Below are positions 19,192-26,064 of a stretch of DNA of 48,046 nucleotides, piece by piece. The position numbers and the translations under genes were made by a program. Origin of the DNA: Acidimicrobiaceae bacterium (GTDB lineage: Bacteria > Actinomycetota > Acidimicrobiia > Acidimicrobiales > RAAP-2). How positions within the stretch are numbered: position 1 is the stretch's first letter; each line of letters opens with the position of its first letter. The notes beneath the pieces were generated by a model that was given only the letters and a program-made list of their open reading frames with translations, did no database searches and was not told the DNA's origin. The DNA lies in contig PLRK01000122.1 of NCBI GenBank assembly GCA_003163875.1, positions 1 to 48,046 on the forward strand, written 5' to 3'.

Positions 19192-20772
19192 CTAGGAGGT
19201 GGCGAGCTGAATCACGCGAACGAGCAGAAGGACGCCCGCAATCAATAAGTAGCCACTCTGGCAGCGCATGAGGATGGTGCGCGGCCTCGATCGAACCATT
19301 GGCTCAAGCAAACTGAGACGTGGTGTTCGCCAGTCGCGCCGGTCGATGTCGTAGTCACGAGGGGGCTCAACGCGGCGAAGACCAATGGGCAAGCCTAGAA
19401 CGAGGCCAATTCCCGCGGCGCTGCCTAGAACCTCTAACAGATCAAGAACATTGACGGAGCTGAACAGCGTGGAGATCATCAACGTGAATGACAGGACCAC
19501 GAGAGCGACGATGATGATAATCGCCACTACGTTCAACCATTTGCTATTGACCCAAGGACCCATGACTTCACGGTCGTTGCACAATAAGAGGACGATGATC
19601 GTCGTGCTTGGCAACATCAGCCCACAAATCGCTTGCACCGCGAGCGTGATCAGTCCGAGCGGCGCTCGAGGAATGAGGGCGACCGTTCCCGCGAGCACCA
19701 GCAGACCCGCGAAGACACCATAGAAGGCCTTCGCTTCAAAGAAACGAGCGTTCAAACCCTTGTGCGTATTGGAGAGGTCGCCAATGGCGTACGAGCTCGC
19801 GAGCGTCACCGCGGCAGCACCAATCACCGAGGCATTGAGCAAGAGAATCGCGAAGAGCGCGCCGGCACCGTGGCCAAGATGATTCGAGAGTCCCCGAGCG
19901 ACGCCCAAGGCATTCGTGTAGGCGTTCGTGCCACCGCGCGAAGAGAGTCCAACCGCGCTAATCGCCACCAGCGCTCCGGCGCTGATGACCACGATGAAGG
20001 AACCAAGAATGGTGTCGACTCGCTCGTAATTGAGCCACCGCGGGGTGATCTTCTTGTCGACGATGTTGGACTCTTGAAAGAACAGCTGCCACGGCGCGAT
20101 GGTGGTTCCGATGATCGAGATGATAAGGAGTACTGAGCTCGACGTCGCGCCGCCGCGGATGCCGGGAATAAACGAATGGTGCACTATTGATGAGAAGTGA
20201 GGCTTAGCAATGATGACGAGCGGCACGACGAAGAGATTGATCGCGACGAATAACATCATGAATCGTTCCCAGCGACGAAACGACCCCGTCGCGGTGACGC
20301 AGAACAATAAAATCACCGCGACCGGCACCGAAAGGTATTGCGAGACGCCGAAGTACTCCATTGAGAGCGAGACGCCAATGAACTCGGTGATGATAATCAG
20401 AAAATTCAAGAAGAGAATCGAGAAGATCGAAAGATTGCCCCAGTACTTGCCAAAGCGTTCGCGAATGAGCCGCCCGTGACCGACCCCCGTTACCGCACCG
20501 AGTCGAGCAACCATCTCTTGGATGATGATGAGCACCGGTATGAGTAATGGCAGAGTCCACAAAAGCGTGTAACCAAAGTTCTGACCAGCTTGCGCGTAGG
20601 TGGAGACCCCGCCGGCATCATTGTCACCAACCATGACGATCAGACCCGGACCAATGATGGCGAGCAGGGTCAAGAAACGCGCACGCGCGCCACGGCGAGT
20701 TCCTACGTCGAACTCCTTGATGGTGCCAAAGGCACCGGAAATCTGGTGGCTTTCTAACTTTTCGCCAGGCAC
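19192..20772 (-). CDS. NRAMP-family divalent cation transporter with atypical metal-site motifs
   Basis: Integral membrane cation transporter, 526 aa, about 11 TM segments with an extended C-terminal cytosolic stretch and a last TM. TM1 reads GPGLIVMVGDNDAGG: the usual DPGN is D52-A-G-G. TM6 reads GTTIAPWQLF, so the Met of the MPH motif that binds soft transition metals is Ala226. Loss of that Met is the pattern described for NRAMP-related magnesium transporters, and the upstream gene encodes MgtE-N/CBS domains, so Mg2+ (or Mn2+) is a better guess than iron. GTG start with a perfect AGGAGGT five bases upstream and a strong hairpin before it. Confidence 0.88.
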   Translation of the reverse strand: MPGEKLESHQISGAFGTIKEFDVGTRRGARARFLTLLAIIGPGLIVMVGDNDAGGVSTYAQAGQNFGYTLLWTLPLLIPVLIIIQEMVARLGAVTGVGHGRLIRERFGKYWGNLSIFSILFLNFLIIITEFIGVSLSMEYFGVSQYLSVPVAVILLFCVTATGSFRRWERFMMLFVAINLFVVPLVIIAKPHFSSIVHHSFIPGIRGGATSSSVLLIISIIGTTIAPWQLFFQESNIVDKKITPRWLNYERVDTILGSFIVVISAGALVAISAVGLSSRGGTNAYTNALGVARGLSNHLGHGAGALFAILLLNASVIGAAAVTLASSYAIGDLSNTHKGLNARFFEAKAFYGVFAGLLVLAGTVALIPRAPLGLITLAVQAICGLMLPSTTIIVLLLCNDREVMGPWVNSKWLNVVAIIIIVALVVLSFTLMISTLFSSVNVLDLLEVLGSAAGIGLVLGLPIGLRRVEPPRDYDIDRRDWRTPRLSLLEPMVRSRPRTILMRCQSGYLLIAGVLLLVRVIQLATS

Positions 20773-20795
20773 GCTCCACCTCCTTTCGTCTCGTT

Positions 20796-20927
20796 GTGGT
20801 CGTTCGGCGAAACAACCACGCAGAGACTGGAGGCGGGCTTAGCCAGTCTTTTCAGTCAATCGAGGTTGTGTCGTTACGTCGCTAGCCATGCGGCTGGTAC
20901 TAGGGGGTTTCAGAAAGGCCCCCTTAG
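20796..20927 (-). promoter_or_regulatory. Hairpin-rich leader between the PRC/CBS gene and the NRAMP gene
   Basis: Three inverted repeats lie in the 184-bp gap. The first is AGGGGG/CCCCCT at 20902-20924 (extendable to 20900-20927 with one bulge). The second is AGACTGG/CCAGTCT, seven perfect pairs, at 20824-20849. The third, at 20796-20819, has ten consecutive pairs including two G-U in the mRNA and a four-base loop, 11 bases before the NRAMP Shine-Dalgarno. None has a U-tract on the minus strand. The arrangement suggests a regulatory leader for the transporter, perhaps metal-responsive; it does not match the M-box or yybP-ykoY consensus as I know them. Confidence 0.45.
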
Positions 20928-20956
20928 AACATGACCTACGACACGGCGGCGCATCA

Positions 20957-22216
20957 CTATTCCTCCACCGCACTCATGCCAAACTCGCGACGCCAGCCCT
21001 GGGGCAGGAGTTCCTCGAGTAGGTCGTCGACCGTCACGACGCCAATCATCTCTTCGTGTTCGCCGTCCAGGACCGGCAGCACCGTGAGATTGAAGTCGCT
21101 CATCTTTCGAGAGACTCGGTGCAAATCCCAGTGTGGATGCACGTGCGCGAGTTGCGTTTGGGCAACGCTCAAGGCGAGCTCGCCCTCGCGAGCGCGCACC
21201 AGCGGCGCGATGGCGGCCGCGCCAATGGGCTGTCCCTCGTCATTCATGATGAACACGGCATGTAATGACTCAGCGGGAACTGAGGAAGTGCGAATGGCGT
21301 CGAGCGCGTCACCGACGGTCGCTGTCGCGGGTACCGCCACGAAGTCGGTATTCATGAGCCCCCCGGCGCTGTCGGCGTTGTAGGACAGGAGTTGGCGGAC
21401 CTTGGTCTGCTGGGTGTCGGGGAGATTATCGAGCACCGTGAGGCGGCGGTCTTGGTCGATCTCATTGATCAGGTCGGCGGCGTTGTCTGGTTCCATTCTC
21501 GATAACAACCTCGCCGCCTCGGTGTCACTTCGAGACTCGAGGAATTCCAATTGGTGCTCGGTGTCGAGTTCCTCAAAGACGTCTGCTTCAAGTTCGCGGT
21601 CCAGTCCGACCGCTTCAATGATCTCTTCGCCTTCTTCGTGACTCGCCTGTTCGACAAGGTCAGCGATCTGTGCGGGGTGTAGGCGCGACAGTTTTCTATA
21701 GGGAATGCGCAACTTCGCTGTAGGGACGTGTGACACGAAGGGTTCAATCGAGGCGAAGTCCACGATTCCTTCAGCCTTCACCCGTTGGCCCATCTTTTGT
21801 CCGAGGACCCGTCGAAAGAATGGGCGCCGTCCAGGGTCGACCCCCACGACCTCCCACTTCCCATCGACTTGAGCGATCTCGATCTCATTGGCGATGATGA
21901 GACGTCCTCGCACCAAGTTAATAAGGTGTCGCGCGAGCAAGTCTTCGGCGAGGAGCAACTCGCCCGGACGACGCTCGAAGCGCCGAAGGTCGACCTTGCG
22001 ACCTTCGAAGGTCATGCGTCCCGCCTCCAAGCCGCCGATCTTTCGTATCGGAACGAAGAGATTCCGTCCCTCGATCTTTATGACGGCGCCCACAATCGGC
22101 GGATGGGCGTCATCACCAAGTCGCGCGACCAGGTCCTGGACGCGTCCTATTCGGTCGCCGTCAGAGTCGAAGATCGGACGACGCAGAAACGTGGAGAGGT
22201 GGAGAATTTCGGTCAT
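20957..22216 (-). CDS. Soluble PRC-barrel / MgtE-N / CBS-domain protein
   Basis: Cytosolic regulator-like protein, about 419 aa from the ATG at 22216 (frame open from a GTG at 22234). An N-terminal PRC-barrel (LHLSTFLRRPIFDSDGDRIGRVQDLV) and a second half-barrel-like region lead to the MgtE N-terminal superhelix (about 190-290: HPAQIADLVEQASHEEGEEI, MEPDNAADLINEI). Two CBS motifs follow (MNTDFVAVPATATVGDALDAI; DLHRVSRKMSDFNLTVLPVLD). There are no TM helices, so this is the Mg2+-sensing half of MgtE without its channel. It precedes the NRAMP gene on the same strand and probably gates or senses for it. Confidence 0.82.
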   Translation of the reverse strand: MTEILHLSTFLRRPIFDSDGDRIGRVQDLVARLGDDAHPPIVGAVIKIEGRNLFVPIRKIGGLEAGRMTFEGRKVDLRRFERRPGELLLAEDLLARHLINLVRGRLIIANEIEIAQVDGKWEVVGVDPGRRPFFRRVLGQKMGQRVKAEGIVDFASIEPFVSHVPTAKLRIPYRKLSRLHPAQIADLVEQASHEEGEEIIEAVGLDRELEADVFEELDTEHQLEFLESRSDTEAARLLSRMEPDNAADLINEIDQDRRLTVLDNLPDTQQTKVRQLLSYNADSAGGLMNTDFVAVPATATVGDALDAIRTSSVPAESLHAVFIMNDEGQPIGAAAIAPLVRAREGELALSVAQTQLAHVHPHWDLHRVSRKMSDFNLTVLPVLDGEHEEMIGVVTVDDLLEELLPQGWRREFGMSAVEE

Positions 22217-22333
22217 GGTACGCCTTGAAACCACTCAAGGCTACCGCCCCTGCACGGTAGTGACCAGTCGCCAGACGTGAAATCCGTGCGAACAACCCAC
22301 GAACGATGGCAGCGAGCACGTCGCGGTGAAACT

Positions 22334-23347
22334 TTACAAGTGAGCAAGAATGTCACTGACGAAATCGACGTCGTCGTCGTTCACCCCGAGGTGCGTGACG
22401 AATCGCACCCGTCGAGGGGCCACGGTCCCACCCAACACACCCTTGCTCGAGAGTTCCTCCACGATGTCGCGAGCCCGAGGATGATCAAAGGCCACGATGT
22501 TGGTGCGACACGACGAAGGGTCGTAGCTCGACTCGGGAAACGCCTTCGCGAATTCCTCGGCGAGCACACGAGCTCGAACGTGGTCGTCGCCAAGGCGCTC
22601 AATCATGGTCTCGAGGGCGACGATTCCTGCGGCGGCGAGGAATCCCGCTTGACGCATGGTCCCGCCAAGACGCTTGCGCTCAATCGACGCTCGATGCATC
22701 ACGTCAGTTGGACCGGCGAGGAGCGAACCAACGGGTGCACCAAGACCTTTCGAAAGACACGCCGTGACCGTCGTCGCGGGCGCACTAAGGTCCGAAGCGG
22801 AAATTCCTGTGGCGACCGACGCGTTGAAGAGGCGCGCCCCGTCCAGGTGCAAGGGAAGCGAGCCAATGGCGCGTTTCAGCGCATTGACGTCGTCGAGTTC
22901 CCATGGCGTCCCGCCCGACAGCATGTGCGTGTTCTCGATGGCGACTATCGCCACGTGGGGCTGATGGTCGTGTTCGGCGTCGATGACGTCGAGGACCTCG
23001 TCCGCGCGAAGAATTCCTTTGGCGTCGTCGATCAATGCGAACTGCACCGAGGAGTTCCTCGCAGACGCCCCCATCTCAAAACTGACCACATGTTGACTTC
23101 GACCCGCAACGATCACGTCGCCCGGCGAGGTCAAGACTCGAACGGCTATTTGATTGGCCATGACACCAGACGGCACGAAGATGGCCGACTCCTTGCCAAC
23201 AATGCCCGCGAAGCGGCGCTCCAACTCGTTGATCGTGGGATCTTCGTCGTAACCAACGTCGCCCACGACCGCCTTGGACATTGCTTCACGCATGGCGTCC
23301 GTCGGTTGGGTAACCGTGTCGCTTCGTAGGTCAACGCGCCGAGGCAT
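22334..23347 (-). CDS. ltaE: Low-specificity L-threonine aldolase
   Basis: PLP enzyme, 337 aa, that cleaves (allo-)threonine to glycine and acetaldehyde. N-terminal VDLRSDTVTQPT, GYDEDPTINELE, PSGVMANQIAV, HLDGARLFNA with the PLP Asp, and the Schiff-base Lys in CLSKGLGAPVGS, followed by RKRLGGTMRQAG. Length and motif order are standard. The ATG at 23347 is preceded by TAACCT exactly six bases upstream, indicating a leaderless transcript; the PaaI-like gene starts divergently 33 bp away. Confidence 0.94.
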   Translation of the reverse strand: MPRRVDLRSDTVTQPTDAMREAMSKAVVGDVGYDEDPTINELERRFAGIVGKESAIFVPSGVMANQIAVRVLTSPGDVIVAGRSQHVVSFEMGASARNSSVQFALIDDAKGILRADEVLDVIDAEHDHQPHVAIVAIENTHMLSGGTPWELDDVNALKRAIGSLPLHLDGARLFNASVATGISASDLSAPATTVTACLSKGLGAPVGSLLAGPTDVMHRASIERKRLGGTMRQAGFLAAAGIVALETMIERLGDDHVRARVLAEEFAKAFPESSYDPSSCRTNIVAFDHPRARDIVEELSSKGVLGGTVAPRRVRFVTHLGVNDDDVDFVSDILAHL

Positions 23348-23353
23348 AACGAG

Positions 23354-23374
23354 AGGTTACCCACGCTTTAGAAT
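23354..23374. promoter_or_regulatory. Interleaved divergent -10 boxes for ltaE and the PaaI-like gene
   Basis: The 33-bp gap holds TAACCT on the minus strand (23359-23354), six bases before the ltaE ATG, and TAGAAT on the plus strand (23369-23374), six bases before the thioesterase ATG at 23381. Each polymerase footprint would cover the other promoter, so the two genes probably compete. Confidence 0.5.
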
Positions 23375-23380
23375 GAACCA

Positions 23381-23800
23381 ATGACCGATACGCAACACAT
23401 TCCTCCTTCGAGAGGAATGAACGTCCATGAGTTGCTCGGCGTCGAAACGGTGCTGATGTCGAAGGACAAGGTCATCGTGCGCGTCGAAGTTGGACCGAAG
23501 GTCCACCAACCCTATGGAATCCTCCACGGAGGCGTGTCGGCGCTGCTCGCCGAAAGTGCCGCGTCAATGGGTGGGGCCGTCAGTGTCGGACCAGACTTCA
23601 TCGTCGTGGGCACGGAACTCAATTGTTCGCATCTTCGCTCGATGTCGGGCGGCTTGCTCACTGCGACCGCGACGCCCCTTCGAAAGGGACGCAAGGTCCA
23701 CGTATGGAATATCGAACTTACTGACGAGTTAGAAAGACTGATTTGCGTGGCGCGCTGCTCGCTGCAGGTTTTACCCGCGCCTGAAGCGCCAAGCGCGTAA
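23381..23800 (+). CDS. PaaI-type hotdog-fold thioesterase
   Basis: Acyl-CoA thioesterase of the 4HBT/PaaI group, 139 aa. The central helix motif is HGGVSALLAESAASMGG, with upstream GPKVHQPYGILHGG and downstream GTELNCSHLRSMSGG typical of MenI/PaaI-like enzymes. The substrate could be a phenylacetyl-, hydroxybenzoyl- or naphthoyl-CoA; nothing nearby decides. TAGAAT six bases before the ATG suggests leaderless transcription. FabH follows 43 bp downstream on the same strand. Confidence 0.85.
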   Translation: MTDTQHIPPSRGMNVHELLGVETVLMSKDKVIVRVEVGPKVHQPYGILHGGVSALLAESAASMGGAVSVGPDFIVVGTELNCSHLRSMSGGLLTATATPLRKGRKVHVWNIELTDELERLICVARCSLQVLPAPEAPSA

Positions 23801-23843
23801 CACCTAGACTTCCCTCAAGACGAAGTAACGATAGGGGTCGACG

Positions 23844-24767
23844 ATGGGAGTTCGTTTCAGGGGTTGGGGCATCGCGGTGCCCGATCGCATCGTCACCAAC
23901 GAGGAATTAAGCCAAACTCTTGAGACGTCTGATGAGTGGATCACCGAGCGCACCGGCATTCGCGAGCGACGCATTGGCGGCTCCGCCAAGACCCTCGGCG
24001 TGCTGGCGGGACAACGGGCCATGGATGACGCCGCGGTCAGCGCCGAAGAAATTGACTTCCTCGTCCTCGCCACGACGACGCCGGACCGAATTGCCCCCGC
24101 GACGGCGACGATGGTTGCCCACGAGCTCGGCATGTCGTGCCCCGCGATGGACGTGAACGCGGCCTGTAGTGGGTTCATGTACGCCATTCGAACCGCGCAA
24201 GGTTTGCTCGAGACGGGCAACAAGAGAATTCTGGTGATCGGCGCCGAACATCTTTCACGTTGGGTTGATTGGAGTGACCGCAACATGGCCGTACTCCTCG
24301 CCGACGGGGCGGGCGCGGCGGTACTCGAATTCGATCCCAATGGCACCGACCTCTTATCATTCTCGCTTGGGGCCGATGGCTCGGCAGCGGACCTGCTCAC
24401 GTGCGAGCACGGCGGTTATTTCGAAATGGACGGCAAGGAAGTGTTCCGTCGTGCCGTACGATTCGTCGTCGATTCTGCAGAAAAGGCATTGGTATCGGCC
24501 GGCATTTCATCCGACGACTTGAGTCTGGTGATTCCCCACCAAGCGAACATCCGCATCATTCAAGCCGCGACACAGCGACTCGGGATTGAGATGGATCGAG
24601 CAGTCGTGGTCCTCGATCGATACGGCAACACGTCGAGCGCATCGATTCCTCTCGCATTCGACGACGCGCGGGCGAACGGGCGAATCAAGTCCGGCGACTA
24701 CGCACTTCTGACCGGCTTCGGAGCGGGGATGACGTGGGCGTCGGCGGTCGTGCGGTGGTCTCGATGA
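23844..24767 (+). CDS. fabH: 3-oxoacyl-ACP synthase III (FabH-type thiolase-fold enzyme)
   Basis: Condensing enzyme that starts fatty-acid chains by joining acyl-CoA and malonyl-ACP, 307 aa. The catalytic Cys is in NAACSGFMYA, His in VIPHQANIRII and Asn in YGNTSSASIPLA. It is somewhat short for FabH and stands outside a fab cluster, so a related KAS III-like role (for example alkyl-ketone or secondary-metabolite condensation) remains possible. AGGGG lies seven bases before the ATG. Its stop overlaps the nucleotidyltransferase start (ATGA), so the two are coupled. Confidence 0.88.
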   Translation: MGVRFRGWGIAVPDRIVTNEELSQTLETSDEWITERTGIRERRIGGSAKTLGVLAGQRAMDDAAVSAEEIDFLVLATTTPDRIAPATATMVAHELGMSCPAMDVNAACSGFMYAIRTAQGLLETGNKRILVIGAEHLSRWVDWSDRNMAVLLADGAGAAVLEFDPNGTDLLSFSLGADGSAADLLTCEHGGYFEMDGKEVFRRAVRFVVDSAEKALVSAGISSDDLSLVIPHQANIRIIQAATQRLGIEMDRAVVVLDRYGNTSSASIPLAFDDARANGRIKSGDYALLTGFGAGMTWASAVVRWSR

Positions 24768-25603
24768 ACGGTCCGTCATTGGTGATTCTCGCCGCGGGGC
24801 GAGCGCGACGATACGGAGGTCTCAAGCAACTCGCGCCCATTGGCGTGAACGGTGAAGCGGTCATCGACCTCATTGCGTCAGACGCCATCGCAGCTGGTTT
24901 CACGGACATCGTCATCGTCATCAATCCCGACACCGGTCCTCAGATACAAGAGCACGTCGAAGCGACGTGGCCCCAAAAGACCAAGGTCGCCTTCGCTCTA
25001 CAACACGAACCCCGAGGGACCGTGGACGCGGTGCTCGCGGCGCAACATCTGGTTGACGTCACCAAACCATTTGGAATTTCGAACGCAGACGATCTCTACG
25101 GACGCGACGCGCTCGCACTACTTGGACGCCACCTCGTGACCAAAAGCACGTGCTGTCTTATTGGTTTCCAACTCGACCGTGCGCTCGTCGGCGATTCACC
25201 CGTCTCGAGGGGAATCTGTCACGTCGTGAACGGCCATCTGACTGACATATGGGAGCGACGTCAGGTCCACACCTTTGAAGACGGCTACGTATCTGAAGAC
25301 GGCGAGTCGCCTGTCTTTCTCGAGCCAAATTCAATTGTCTCGATGAATCTTTGGGGATTCCAGCCAGCCATGTGGCCCCTGTTGCACCAAGAAATCGCCA
25401 CGCACGACTTCGAACACGAGCCCGAATCCCAGTTGCCAGTGATGGTAGGAAAGATCCTGCATCACGTTCCCCTACGCTTTGACGTTTTGCCAACCGTGTC
25501 ACGCTGCGTTGGTGTGACCCACCAAACCGATCTCGCGCTCGTGCAAGCTGACGTGCGTCTTCAGGTGAGTTTGGGCGAACGCCCCGCACACGCGTTCGAC
25601 TAA
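24764..25603 (+). CDS. Nucleotidyltransferase-like (NTP transferase) protein
   Basis: GT-A fold nucleotidyltransferase, about 279 aa from the ATG at 24764, which overlaps the fabH stop (ATGA) and so decides the start. The N-terminal LVILAAGRARRYGGLKQLAPIG is the NTP-binding loop, and the metal-binding Asp pair is in GISNADDLYGRDAL. The middle LEPNSIVSMNLWGF is typical of sugar-1-phosphate nucleotidyltransferase relatives. No acyltransferase left-handed-helix repeats follow, so it is not GlmU-like. Substrate unknown; coupling to fabH is unexplained. Confidence 0.75.
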   Translation: MNGPSLVILAAGRARRYGGLKQLAPIGVNGEAVIDLIASDAIAAGFTDIVIVINPDTGPQIQEHVEATWPQKTKVAFALQHEPRGTVDAVLAAQHLVDVTKPFGISNADDLYGRDALALLGRHLVTKSTCCLIGFQLDRALVGDSPVSRGICHVVNGHLTDIWERRQVHTFEDGYVSEDGESPVFLEPNSIVSMNLWGFQPAMWPLLHQEIATHDFEHEPESQLPVMVGKILHHVPLRFDVLPTVSRCVGVTHQTDLALVQADVRLQVSLGERPAHAFD

Positions 25604-26064
25604 CAACGCGCTTCACAACGCGACGCCGCACTCGCCGCACCGTGACGCTTCATCGTGGTCGTTGGCGGGTTCGAACGTTCTTCCCTCACACGACGCACCT
25701 TCTTCGTACGAACGTGACTTCGCACAAGGATGTCGTCACGTAGTCGTGCGTTTGTAAGACCTTCTCTCGAGCCAACGTCGAAGGCACGTGCACACCAACA
25801 GCACAACGACGTCGTTTTGCGTTACATCGCGTCCCGTAGCACGGGCAAAGAGCGAATCCGCACTATCTCGACTAGTGCACATGCATCATTCAGCACGAGT
25901 GACGTCAACCACGTAGTGCGTTCGCGCCATTTGAGAATAGACAACCCTTCCCAATCGTTTTAGACGAGAACGCATCATGACGCGGAGCGGGCGAAATCCG
26001 ACAATGGACTCACGTTCAAAGGGTGGTCCTTGAACGAGACGAGTACCCGAAAGGAGGTCGACAG
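25604..26064. other. 461-bp intergenic region before the first S53-RCC1 gene
   Basis: No convincing gene: short frames here lack recognisable proteins. It contains a 10-bp palindrome TTCGTACGAA (25703-25712), a strong hairpin at 26013-26036 and the Shine-Dalgarno AAAGGAGGT (26050-26058). A promoter for the peptidase must lie here, but no clear -35/-10 pair stands out. Confidence 0.6.
26013..26036 (+). other. Leader hairpin of the first S53-RCC1 gene
   Basis: CGTTCAA(A)GG pairs with CCTTGAACG around a GTGGT loop: nine pairs with one bulged A. It ends 14 bases before the Shine-Dalgarno of the gene at 26065 and may control mRNA stability or translation. There is no T-tract. Confidence 0.4.

Noticed and set aside
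20824-20849. AGACTGG/CCAGTCT hairpin followed by TTTT on the plus strand, like a terminator
   Set aside because: No plus-strand gene ends upstream of it; both flanking genes run on the minus strand, where there is no T-tract.
20773-20956. Known M-box or yybP-ykoY riboswitch before the NRAMP gene
   Set aside because: Hairpins are present, but the conserved sequence blocks of either class were not recognised; left as an unclassified leader.
22277-23329. 350-codon open frame on the plus strand
   Set aside because: Exact antisense shadow of the threonine aldolase gene, with no recognisable domain and Arg/His-rich composition.
25665-25685. GGGTTCGAACGTTC resembling a tRNA T-loop
   Set aside because: No acceptor, D or anticodon stems can be drawn around it.
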